Source: Ceratodon purpureus (taxonomy: Eukaryota > Streptophyta > Bryopsida > Pseudoditrichales > Ditrichaceae). Taken from it: a DNA stretch of 64,000 nucleotides. The notes under the pieces are model-generated. The model was not told the origin of the DNA. It made no database searches and saw only the letters and a program-made list of their open reading frames with translations. The stretch spans positions 41,068,023-41,132,022 of the forward strand of contig CM026426.1 of NCBI GenBank assembly GCA_014871385.1. The letters are read 5' to 3'. Below, piece after piece: positions 40,400-52,024 of this stretch. Within the stretch, counting starts at the first letter, position 1, and each line of letters starts with the position of its first letter. The position numbers and the translations under genes are program-made.

Positions 40400-43300
40400 G
40401 AGATTGGACTAGGTCAGAAATGAAGACAGGGCCTAAGGAGAAGCACTACCCACTTCAGATCAGACAAGGATCAGTAGACCACAATAAGTGACTACCATGA
40501 AGCAGACAGTGCAGTTTGCCTAAGACCAGTTGCAAGGACCAGAAGTGGACAAGGAAGAGGAAGACAAGAGGCAGTTGGAGGAGTTTAAGGCCCAACAACA
40601 AGCAAGAGCGCAAGCTGAGTGGGGCAGAAGGAACCAGCAGACCATAGAGGAGGTGTACAAACGCCAGATGGAGGAATTAGCACAAGCCACCTCGTTCAAG
40701 GATACTCTGGAGGCTTAAGAGGAAAAAAATTGGAAAGAACATAAGATGAATGAAGCCCTGAGGTTGTGGTGGAAGACCAACAGGATAGAAGAGCAGGATT
40801 AGAACAGACAAAGGCATGATGCCCTTAGATCCTAGCAGCGGGCTCAAAGGAGGGAAGAGATCAAGCAGGCAGCTGAGAAGCAGGAGGCCATACAGCATGA
40901 TCTGTTATGCCAGGAGGCTATGCGCCTCTGGCATGAGGCACAAAGACTTGAGGACCAGAAGAAGAAGGAGAAGGAGAGACAAGAAGCAACCCGCTAGGCA
41001 ACCTTGTACAAGTGGCAGGAGGTGTTGAGGGAAGAAAGCCAGAAGCTAGATGCCTTGCAGAAGAGGAGCCCGTGGTGAGGATATGACCAGTGTCGGGTAC
41101 CAGTGGGGAGACTTGGTCCATCAACATCAGCAGAGGTGATGGGAGTACTAGTTACAACGACTGTTGTACCTTAGCGACTAGTACAAGGCCACTTCCTATA
41201 CCAGACAAGATCAGCAGGTCCATTGGGAGGAGGAGGAGCACCAGCGACCTATGTGGATGACCTGACTGGTGATACATACCAGCCTGAGGCACCCAAGTTA
41301 GTGTACTCGTCAGGTGGAGGCACAAACATTGGAAGAGGAGCCCTAGTGTAGGGACATGGTTCCGAAGACCAGCAGAAGCAATTGGAGGGACATCATATAG
41401 GACCAGACCAAGAGTGGAAGGTGGAGTACCAGTGGCCACAGCAGCCAGCAATTACTCAGAAGAGCCGGTACCATTAGTTTAGATGTATACCGGTCATGTA
41501 TACTGGCCAGGTTTAGATTTAGGTTTTGCTGGGTCATAAAGATGGTAATTGCTCGTACTACCCAGCAAACCAGAGGGGATGAGGTTTTGAAGAATGAAGG
41601 AGATGAACCAGTAGGAGTGAATGAGGTGCTCGTCCCAAAGCGAGGAGCCACGTGCAATAGCAACTATATTTAGGGATAATAGAGGCCACCCAATCCTAGA
41701 GCAGGTAATGGCCAGGAAGGAAGTTATGGTGACAAGCAAGAATGTTGTTATTTGTGTGGTGGAACAGGACACAATAGTTAGAACTGCCCTCGAAACGCCC
41801 AGTAGGAACAGTTATTGGCACAAGGGGACCAGGCGACCAAGAAACATGACAACCATGTAAGGAACGTGGAGATTGAGCTACTAGAGGATCCTGAGGACCA
41901 GGTGAACGTGGCCCATATGACTAGGGTCTAGAGGCAGAAGGCATGACTGCCTTCAATTAAAGACCAGTTCAAGGTACCAGAACCAAGGAAGGCCAGGACC
42001 AAGGTAGACAGGAAGGAGGAGGAACAACTCAAGAATTCTATGCTAGAGACCCTGAAGGAAATTCAGCTCAAGGAGGAGTAGGGGGCCAGAGCAGCAAAGA
42101 TTTAGTAGGCAATGTGTGGGCTGAATTCCCAAATTCTGACCCCTTCAATAATAGCCGGAAGGAAGATTAAGTGGGACCAGAATTACCGGCACGGACCAGT
42201 ACAGAAGGGGGCCAGGAGCATTGCTATGCAGAGAAGGTGGGCAGAAAGGTACTCGACAGCCCTATCACAATATCTTTGGAGCAGATATTAAAGATAGCTC
42301 CAAACATCACTAAATACGTCAAGGTACATTTGTTCCCAAAGCTGGAACTAGACAAGTATTTTGGACCCAGACAGACACTAGCAGTGAAGCCGACGACCAG
42401 TATGACAGGTAAGCTAGATTTGATTAGCAGTTTGGCTATAGATGTTGACAAGGAACTGCCAGTGTTGAATGTGCAGGTTGACAACATTACCCTGGACAAT
42501 GTACTGTTGGATGGTGGTTTGGTGTCAATCCGATCACCGAAGAGGAGCGTAAGCATTTAGTACGGAAGAACCCTCAACCTGCACACTTCACACTGAGGAT
42601 GGCAGACCAGATAGTGGTAGACCTGGTGGGGATGATTTGGAACGTAAGAATTCACAAACATAGTATCCCTTACCTTCTTACTTTGATTGTAATTAAAAAC
42701 AAGGAGGTCAGTGAAGCATATAGTATGCTGTTAGGTCGTCCTTGGTTTATTGATGCTAAGGTGAATCATAACTGGAGTAATAACTTGGTCATAATTTGAG
42801 GTAATGCAACACTTAAAACTGTCTCAGTTAGTCAGAGGAAGGGGCCTAGGCCTAAATTGCCTGAGGTACTGGTTTGCTACAACTTTATTAAAGGACAAAT
42901 GGCTGAGGAGGAAGCAAGGTGGCTGAGTATAGAGCAGGATCTAATGACCATCGGGACGGTCACTCTGCCTCACCTAGACGAGGACCAAGACTAGTGCAAG
43001 GCCAAGGACCAAAATAAGGACCTGTTCAAGGGAGTACAAGGATGTGTTTGCCTGGACCTACAAGGACGTGAAGGGTGTTTTGCCTTCAATTGCACCACTA
43101 GCACACCAGGCCAGATATCGGATGAATCCAAACTACGCTGGTTTCATGAAGCAGAATCTAATCAAACTGCTCAAGGCCGGATTTATAGCACGAGTGGAAG
43201 ATGCCACCTGGTTATCACCCATTGTTATTGTGCCTAAGTAAAACAGAAAATTGAGTATATGTATTTATTTCACGAAGTTGAATGCTATTACTAAGAAGGA

Positions 43301-45720
43301 TCCTTATTCATTGCCATTTACTGAGGAGAAGTTGGATTCTGTGGCAGGACATGAGATGTACTCATTTCTGGACGGTTATTCTGGGTACCACCAGATTCAG
43401 ATAGCACCGGAGAAATGGTACAGGACAACCTTTGTGACAGAGTGGAGGGTGTTTGTCTGGGAGGTGATGCCATTTGGATTGAAGAATGCTCCACCAACCT
43501 ACCAGAGGGCAGTAAACACAACTTTTTGTGATTTCATTGGTGATTTTATGAAACTATTCCTGAATGACTTTAGTGTTTACAGTGACAAGACCAATCACCT
43601 GGTCAAGTTGAGACTGTGTTTTCAGAAATGTCAGGAGTATGGCATAAGGCTCAACCCTGAAAAATGTGCATTACTGGTGTTTACTGGTATCATCTTGGGC
43701 CACATTGTGTCCAAGGAAGGTAAGTTTCCGGACCCCAAGAAAATTGAGGCCATTGAGAAAATGCCTAGACCGCGGAAACTAGTTGATGTCTAGCTTTTCA
43801 ACGGTTATGCCCAGTTTAACAACTGCTACATCCAATCCTATGCTCATACCATGGAGCCTATCATCAGACTGATAAGGAAGACTGAGGAGTTCATCTGGAC
43901 GCTCCAGTGCAAGCAGGACTGGAGGAAGATTAAGGAGCATACCAGAATGCACCGATTTTGATTGCGTCCACGTGGGACTTGGAATTTCATGTGCATACTG
44001 ATACTCCGAATATAGTTGTGGAGGTGATGCTGGCCCTTAATCTAATAAAGAAGTGTGACCGGCCAATTTCTTATGTGAGCAGACTTTTGAATTCTATTGA
44101 GAGGAATCACAATACCACTGAGATGGAAGCCTTAGCCATGGTTTATGCTCTGAACAAGTATAGACATTATCTGCTAGGCAATAAAATTGTTTTCTATGTT
44201 GACCATATGGCACTGGTGTACCCGGTCAATAAGCCGCAAGTGTTGGGCAGGCTTGCATGGTGGCTACTGCTATTTCAGGAGTATAAGATCACCGTAGTTT
44301 ACAAACCAAGGAAGAATCATGGAGAGTAGATGCGCTATCCAGATTTCCTAATGGAGATTTAACAACTGGTCTGTAGGACTAGACAAAGGATGCCAGTTTG
44401 TTTTATGTTAAGTTAGAATGGTTAGATGATGTCAACTCTTACCTTTGAACTGGTCTTATTTGGCAGGATCTGACCAAGGTGGAGCAGCAAAAATTGATCC
44501 TGAAGGCACTACTCTATATGCTAATCTAGAGAGCTGGTCCTGAAGGTACTACCCTATACCTTGATCAACAAAGTGCTGCACAAGAAGGGCTGGGATCTGG
44601 TCCTCAGGAGGGTACAGGACCTGGTCCAGGTAGAGACGGTGATGAGGGAGATGCACTATGGAGCAGCTGGTGGTCATTTTTCACAAGAAGTAACCACCAG
44701 GAAGATTTTGGACTCCGGATTTTGGTGGCGAGCAGTCTACTGAGATATCTCTGAGTACTGCAAGGTCTGTAACAGGTGTCAGAGGGTGGAAGGTATGGCA
44801 AATACAGGACTGGCCACAGTGGTGATCAATATGCCAGCAGAGCCTTTCATGAAATAGGGACTGGATTTTATGAGACCAGTCAAGCCTATGGTTGCGATGA
44901 CAGGGAACAAGTACATACATGTGGCTACAAATTATGCCATCAAGAGGATGGAGGCCAGAGCGTTGAGAACTAAATTAGCAGCAGTGACTGCTAAGTTTCT
45001 ATATGAGCAGATACTCACCTGGTACGGGTGTCTATTGACATTAGTCAGTGACCACGGCTCTCATTTTATAAATGAACCCATTGAGCATTTGATGGAGCAT
45101 TTTCCGCTCCAGCACAGGACTTCCATGACCTACTACTCCCAGAGTAATAGCCTTGCAAAGTCAACCAACAAGGTAATTGGCGACCTACTCATCAAACTAG
45201 TTAATGAGAAGAGGACATACTAGAATGAACACTTGCACACAATGTTGATTTCTTACAAGCTTGGTATCAAGGTCACCATAGGTTATACACCATTCCAACT
45301 AGTGTATAGGTTACATCCATTGATGCCCACGGAATACTTAATTCCGATTAAAAGTAATTATCTGGACATAGAGTACATCCAAGTTCGGGTGTTGAAAGCC
45401 AGGATAGGAGACTTGGAGCAGATGGACACCAACGGACAAGATGCACAGGAGGTGGCAGGGACCAAACAGTGGAACATGTCTTTGTGGAGCCAGCAGCATC
45501 ACAAGAGGAAGGATTTTCAGATTGAGGACTATGTACTGTAGTACCCCAAGGGGCACAAGGAGCATGTGGGTAAATTCAAGAGCAGGTGGTTCGGACCTCA
45601 CTAGGTCCAATACATGCTGCCTAACAATACTGCTCTTTTCGTTACAATGTAGAGTTTCAAGCCTAACCCAGTGATTGTGAACATTAACAAGCCAAAAAAC
45701 TACATGTTTAATGACAAGGA
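40400..45720 (+). CDS. gag-pol region of Gypsy element 1 (fossil)
   Basis: The gag part is helical and Gln/Glu-rich (EEFKAQQQARAQAEWGRR) with a zinc knuckle. The protease region carries VDNITLDNVLLDGG and MLLGRPWFIDAK. The reverse transcriptase shows PYSLPFTEEKLDSVAGHEMY, FLDGYSGYHQIQIAPE and MPFGLKNAPPTYQRAVNTTF. RNase H shows HNTTEMEALAMVYALNKYRH. Integrase shows GGHFSQEVTTRKILDSGFWW and VSDHGSHFINEPIEHLMEHF. The order is PR-RT-RH-INT, which sets the Gypsy assignment. Multiple breaks are present. Confidence 0.85.
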
Positions 45721-48079
45721 CTAACTTGTTACTATGACACCAAACAATTCGACCAACGGATTGGTCGAATAGCAGAAGGGGATAATGATAAAAAAGGCCA
45801 GGAAGAGACCAGTTAAGGTGACTAGGGCAGTGCTAGTACCAGAGGAGAGTAGACAGCAGGTTATCATAACCAAGACAACAAAGGCCTGAAGGACCAGGAC
45901 AAAGACCAAGACAACATTTTTTTTAAGGACCAGGAAGTAGACAAAAACTAGCGGAACAGGAACATAATGGCCCTAGACAACAAAAATGAAGAGGGGCAAG
46001 ACAAAGATCAAGAGCAGCAAAACAGGTGGAAGGACAAACTGAGATCAAAAAGAGGAGATGAGGTTGAAATAAAAGAAATAAGAAAAGAAAGAAAAGGAAA
46101 TGATAAAGAAGAATGAATAATTTGGAAAGGGGAAGTAATAAAAGAAGGAGCAAAACAGGAAGAAAGGAAGCAACCACTAGTAATGTGTGGAGTAATAAAG
46201 ATCATCCCAGCCCAACAACGACATGTGACAAAGGCGATGCTATAATTAAGAAGGCCGCCAATAAAAGAGGAGGATGACGAAAATTCATCCGTTCAGCACA
46301 CTTCATCTACAGTGGATGAGAATAGGCGGCTAACCCTAAACAACAATTTTAGGTATTGGCTGTGCAGGGCGAACATATATATGCCAGAGGCAGAAGGGAG
46401 GTGGGTACAAGTTAATTGGAGCCTGCTAGAAACAGACGCAGCAAGGACCAGCAGCGGCAGTCTACCAGCAAGGAGGGAGCAGATAGGTTAGCAGTCAAAG
46501 GAAGGACCAGGGGTCCATCCATTCGGCCAGAGGGGTTCATCACTGAAGGATGGAAAAGGACGGCAATGGAGCAGGGCGAGGGAAGACTTCCTCAGCCTAA
46601 GTGAAGGCCTTTGTCTTTTGGAGGTCAAAGTTAGAGGAGCAGCAATCGAGCTAGGCCGGGGTTCTCAGGTGGAGCTTGGCTGTAGCAGCAGTAGAGGACG
46701 TGGGTGCTGGAGATTAGAGAGTGGAGGAGAAGGAGCGCTTGGTGACGGCCCGGACTAAAAGTAACAGCGGGCGGCACGGAGCAGCCAAGGTGGAGGAAGT
46801 TTAGGGTGGCTAGGGTTTGTAGACAGTGACTTAGGGGTTTCTAGCCGTAGCCCACATCAACAGTTGTTGTGGGAGCGGGAGGAAGCACGGCGAGCCGTTG
46901 GCCGTGAAGGTGAATAGTCAATAGGCGAAAGAAGAGGGACCGTCTGCTATGGAGCTCAACAGCCAGCTAACGAGGGAGCGCAGCAGCCAGCTGCACGTGG
47001 AGAGCAGTAGTCGACAAGCAAAAGAAGAAGAGCAGTTGACAATGGTGTTCTGCAGCCAGCTATTGATGGAGCGATGTAGCCAGCTGCAGGTAGAGGTCAG
47101 TAGGAAGCAGGCGGAAGTGAAGGACTCGTCAGCGGTGGTGCTAGCAGCTAGCCATCGGGGGAGCACAGCAGTCGCTCGCAGGTAGGGAGCGGTATTCAGG
47201 TAGCGGCGGTGGATTACTGCAGTTAGTCGATGGAGGAGAGTAGGATCGAGAGGGCAGCACTGAGAAGCATTTGGTGTGGGAAGGAGCAGGGCCGCCGAAG
47301 GAGGTTTGGGTTTCGAAATTGGGTGGTGATCGCTGGTGGTAGTTACAAGAGGAAGTCCGCAACAAGGGTAAGAAAGAGAACAGTGGCACAAGAACCCTAT
47401 AGCAACAACAGAGGACGTACACCAGCAAGGTGCCGCAAAAGAACAAGGGATACATGGCGGCAATCAAGGCCACAACATGAGCAGATCACGGCATAAGACC
47501 AGTTAGTGAGAGGATACCTTAACAGCAATTAGGCAGTGTGAGGGGAGGCATGTAGGGCGGCACTTGCAAATTGCAGCGGAAGGGGCGATCAAGGAGGCAA
47601 GACCGAATCAGGCCAGGCCAGTTTTCAAGAGTAGAGCAGCTTAAACATCAAGCAAGGAATCACCAGCACACGGCTCATTGTGCTTGGGGGACGTGAAGGC
47701 AGGGACAGAGGGTTAGATAGAGAGGAATTAGAGGAGTACAGGGGGGATACCTGGAGCCGTAGACCAACTGCACAAGGAGAGCCAACACCAAGAATAGGAA
47801 TTAGAGGGGAGAGACTAGTGAGGAGAAATTTGAGAAGGGGATCAAGGGAAGTTTTAAGCCAAACATCAGTCTTGACATTTAGAAATTGGGGCGAAGGAAG
47901 TAATTCAGAAGAAGAGGTGCAAACCATGAGAATTGTGGAGCACAAGAATAAATTAAGAATGAAAGAAAAATTTAAAATGGACCAATAAGAACTAAGAGCA
48001 GGAGTAGGTGGAGAATTCAGAGGGGTGCAGCACTAGGTGACTAGCAGATTTCTACTTACAGCAGAAGAGCAAGAGTGAA

Positions 48080-50110
48080 GGGTAACCTTTGACCTTACCT
48101 GCATGGACTAGGTGTAGTTTTACACCGAGAGAAGATGAAACTGCAACCGATGGAGGGGCAAGAACCCCCACAGTAGACTCAGGAGGGCCTACGAGGGGAG
48201 CCAAGGACGCAGAGACCAGTTGCTGGGAACACCACCAGGAAGAGGTTCACCAACGCCCTTGCCACGATCTCTAGGACGACCAAGATTGAGAGGAAGGTAG
48301 GTAGAGCTATTCAGCTGACATTCCCTCCCTTAGATCACTGGCAGGCTTGGAGAGATCTCCAAGATGATGTATGGTTAGAGAAGGTGAGTATAGGGGCGTT
48401 TTATGAGTATACCTGGCCTGTACGACGCACTGAGCTGTGGTGGCAGACTTGGTGGATTGATTCTAGTACATCAAGGGGGAGAAATCAAGTATACCATGTC
48501 CATTAGGGCCACAATGCGGGGTATACTTGTGGATATCACAGCATGGACCATACATCACTCTCTGGAGATAGTAGGGACCAGGACACCACAAGTTCCTAAG
48601 GCCAGTAAGGAGCTGAACAAGAAGTACATGACCATGTTTGGCCTGACGAGTGCGGACCACAGCACTGATGGGACTAGGATCAGGGGGTTCACAGAGGAGT
48701 ACCAGGACAAGGTCAAGGCGCTGGTGGAGATCATGTGTGCAAAGAAGAAGTCTATGCATGCCAGCACTGAGCTTTTGGAGAACCTGTACCACGTACTGAG
48801 GTATTGGGACCACAATCGGGAACCCTTTATTCTATCCACCCTCAGGAGGATGCTCATATGGTGGACACATGAAGAGGAGTATGTGGATCCAGCACCAAGA
48901 CGGGAGAGCTCTAGTGAGGAGATGGATGGTAGTGGAGGACCACCAGATAGGACATCAAAGCGCTCAGCAGATATACTGCCACTAGATGTGGGCAATGGAG
49001 AGGGCTCCAGGGTGGGCTATGAAACTCTGCTAGCTAGGAAGGAGGAGGACTGGGCTGCAGAAGTGGAGCGCCAATCTTCATCATCACCTGGACTGTTACA
49101 GTCATAGAGGAGGGGGAAGAGAAGATTATAGGTATCTCGAGTGGTACCTAGAAAGCAGGCTGGTTAGTTCAAAAGGCAGAGGAGGATGGAGGGTACAAGG
49201 AGAGCAATTTAGAGCCACTGGAGGTGGTTGAGCAACGAATTATCACCCTAGGATTAGGGAGATACCAGGTCAAGATGATGGGTGGGCAGGTGAGAAGTCC
49301 ATTACAGCTCTCCAGCAGCCCGAAGATGATTTTAGTGTTGGGACCCACCATGCGTCTGCCAGTAGTGAAGACCAACACCAAGAGCAGTCCTAGGAGCAGC
49401 ACTAGGACCAGGATTTTGGGAGGTCAACCACTTGAGCAAGATCTCATCAACCACTAGGATGGGCTAGTTGTAGATACATCCATAGCCCTGGTAGACACCA
49501 GAATCCTAGTCATACGAGCAGTGACAGGGCAGCAAAGACTAGGTGAGTATTATCAAGGAGGTAGGCCAGTTGGTTCAGCAGTTGCAGGTGGCGTCGGCAC
49601 ATGCATCTCGTGTGCACGAGTTGCAGGAGCAAGAGGATAGGTCAGGCTCAAGCTATCAAGAGCTTATCAGTCTCAGTTTTGGCTATGAGGAGAAGATTTG
49701 GGAGTTGACTGACTAGCTCCAGCCTGCTCAATAGCAGTTGGTGGCACTCCATGAGGACCAGGAGAAGGAGAGACAGGCTTGGATAGACCAGCGGGTCCAG
49801 GCAGAGGTAGTGAGGACATGAAGGTTGGAGTTAGAGGCCATGACGAGCACCAGGTTCAGGGATTTTGACAGGCTGGCTTTGGAGAACGAGCAGCTCAGGT
49901 AGAGAGTGGAGTTGGCTGACGCCAGTTCTACTCAGGCTTCTAAGGGGTTGACTAGACATCTAATGTCTACTTCCATGAAGCAGGCCCAGGAGCAGATTTG
50001 GATATATGTGGAGGACTAGGCTAGGTATTCCAGATATTTGATGAAATTTGCTGAGGCTTATCCATCTTTTGTTTACTACTCTGACGATGACCAGGATGAC
50101 GGAGAGGACT
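48080..50110 (+). CDS. Post-pol accessory ORF region of Gypsy element 1 (fossil)
   Basis: The best-preserved stretch (48403-49107) reads MRGILVDITAWTIHHSLEIV, EEYQDKVKALVEIMCAKKKS and LENLYHVLRYWDHNREPFIL, then an acidic Ser-rich region. A coiled coil follows (49.5-50.1 kb; QELISLSFGYEEKIWELT, then RLELEAMTSTRFRDFDRLAL). This plan of globular domain plus coiled coil is shared with the ORF at 26.0 kb and with the minus-strand ORFs at 52.0-53.6 kb. Function unknown. Confidence 0.5.
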
Positions 50111-50429
50111 AGGAGATGCCTTGAGTGGGGCAATCCATGGATGGTGGCGGAGCTTTGAGCAGTGGCCAGAAGACAACTTCAGGTATTCTATTCTACTCAG
50201 GGGTAGGACCAGCAGGTATCTCTCCTGCTGTATCACTAGAACCGACACCATCAGGATTAGTGGCAGCACTAGGAGGACCAGCATTAGCACTAGGAGGGGC
50301 GGCACCAGCTAGGGGCTTGACGTTGGAAGTAGGCCTGATCACCTAGTAGGACCAGTAGGACTTACTTTTTTGATTCCTTAAATTTCTTTAGTTAATCCCA
50401 TAAAATCGAGCATGTGAGGGCAGGTGTAG

Positions 50430-50650
50430 ACTAAAAGGGGGATAATGTTCACCAAGAATTCAAGGCAGTAGAATAGAAGGGCAAGAAAAATGTAGGGGAG
50501 CAGTAAAACTGTTGTTACTTAGGGGGGCAATAAACTGCTACATTTCCGTCTTGGTCTTGGCCTACAATAAGTCTGTTTGGTTGAAAACTGCAAGTTTGCA
50601 TGAATAACGTTTGTTGGACGAAATCTAGTGGATGGATGAAAAATGGTGGC
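50430..50650 (+). repeat. Polypurine tract and truncated 3' LTR of Gypsy element 1
   Basis: AAAAGGGGGATAA ends at 50445 and TGTTCACCAAGAATTC begins the LTR, which matches 38029 onward for about 200 bases with many differences. After about 50650 the sequence changes to that of the neighbouring repeat. Confidence 0.75.
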
Positions 50651-52020
50651 ACCTGGTAAGAAGAGGATTTAATCCTAAATCCTACCCTCTTCCTCAAAAC
50701 ACAGCAAAATTCTCAACACCTATCTCCTTTGATCACTCAAAGAACTCTACTAGTGCCGAATCTACATAATTGCAATTCAAGGAAAATAAAATGCTCAATG
50801 TATAAGGCAAAATCTGCCAAAACTATGGTACAGCCACAAAAATGCATGATCCTCTTTTTTTGGAGTCGAATGATCACTCATCTAGAAATCCTACCTCCTA
50901 TCCTCAGAACTCACTTGACCTAGGTCTGTACATCCGCAGTCCGCAGACAGAATACATCCAGGTCAGCCGACTAACTTCATCCACTGAACTGAGATAAAAA
51001 GTGTATTTGTCAGATCAAAGATGAGTAGAATCTAACTACAAAATTACGTCAAAAAGCTAAGGCAAAAAGGAAAAGATCTCTGGTTAACAGTATCCTCTTT
51101 TTCCAATAGTTCTGTCCCAATAACGCGATGGTCAAAGAGGTGGAGACGGAAAAAAAAAAATGCGAGGTAAAAGGAGTACCAAAAAATGAAAAATAGAGAA
51201 GGTGCTAAAGTTGAACAGTAAAGAGTGGAGGCTGTGGTCAATGTGTTGTCGATGCAGATATGAAGCTGTACTCTGCAGTTGGCCAGGCAGGTCGGTTGGT
51301 TGGAGTCGGCTGGTTTGAGGAGGTGGTGACCTTGTGGCGTGTGATGCGAGGAGACAAAGGAGGGCGCTGAGCAGCAGAGTCTAAGATGTGGAGAGATTGC
51401 TGGCTGAGGTGCTGTGCTGAAGGAGCCGTCTTGACATGGGTAGGCAAGGCCTCATTGTCTTCCTCAACTTGCAACATGTCTTCATCCTCCAGCCATGGTG
51501 CAAAATCAAGGTTGCGTTCTTCAAATCTGGAGAGCCAACGTTGCTTACAATTCTAGTCGGTGCAGTGGGCTCTATGGTAAAGGGAAGATTTAACCACTAA
51601 ATCCTAGCCTTCACAATCCCATCAAAACCCAACAAAACCCAACTAAACTAAGTGCTCCAAACCCTCACAGAATGCTAGAAATGTACAATTCAAGTGCCAA
51701 AAGAGGTCAAAACTGCATAAAATGGGTCAAAGCAGCCCCAAAATATGGTTCAGTAGCTCCGAACAGCTCCTAGACCTCTCTGACTCTACCTGCTCTAGTG
51801 TGGATTGATCTCCCAAAACCCCAAACCTGCCTCTTAAACCCTCTGAAAACTAACTGAATCATCTAGTCGGCTACGACAGAATTCATCCAGTCGGCTCCGA
51901 CAGAGTTCATCCAATTGGCTTTGATAGAGTTCATCAAGCCGACTGGATGACATTTGGGGACAGGGATTAAAAACTGTAAAACAGCTAGTGGAGACTAAGG
52001 GAGGAGAGATTAAGGAATCT
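50651..52020. repeat. Diverged direct repeats at the junction of the two Gypsy elements
   Basis: About 50651-51150 and 51565-52040 resemble each other in order: GGTAAGAAGAGGATTTAA against GGTAAAGGGAAGATTTAA, both followed by TAAATCCTA, and later ATCTCTGGTTAACAGT against ATCTCCAGTTAACACT. They may be LTR pieces of the minus-strand Gypsy element or of a lost element. No gene is supported. Confidence 0.45.
51867..51938. repeat. Three 24-bp tandem units containing GTCGGC-like words
   Basis: Units of the form TCGGCTACGACAGAATTCAT plus CCAG lie at 51867, 51891 and 51915, with increasing divergence, followed by an inverted GCCGACTGGATGA. Confidence 0.75.
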
Positions 52021-52024
52021 CCAG

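Larger units (their letters stand above)
38029..50650 (+). mobile_element. Ty3/Gypsy LTR retrotransposon 1 (fossil)
   Basis: A large Gypsy element of about 12.6 kb with gag (about 40.4-41.9 kb, with a CCHC knuckle near 41745), protease (about 42.4-42.8), reverse transcriptase (43.05-43.8), RNase H (43.95-44.33) and integrase (44.5-45.7). A long post-pol region to 50.4 kb holds an accessory ORF. Its LTR ends have diverged clearly from each other and the coding parts carry well over ten breaks, so it is old. Its 3' LTR is cut short at about 50650. It inserted immediately behind the hAT transposase. Confidence 0.9.

Noticed and set aside
46918-47473. Minus-strand frames of up to 181 codons inside Gypsy element 1
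   Set aside because: Shadow frames over post-pol, CAG-rich sequence; Ser/Cys/Leu-rich with no domain.
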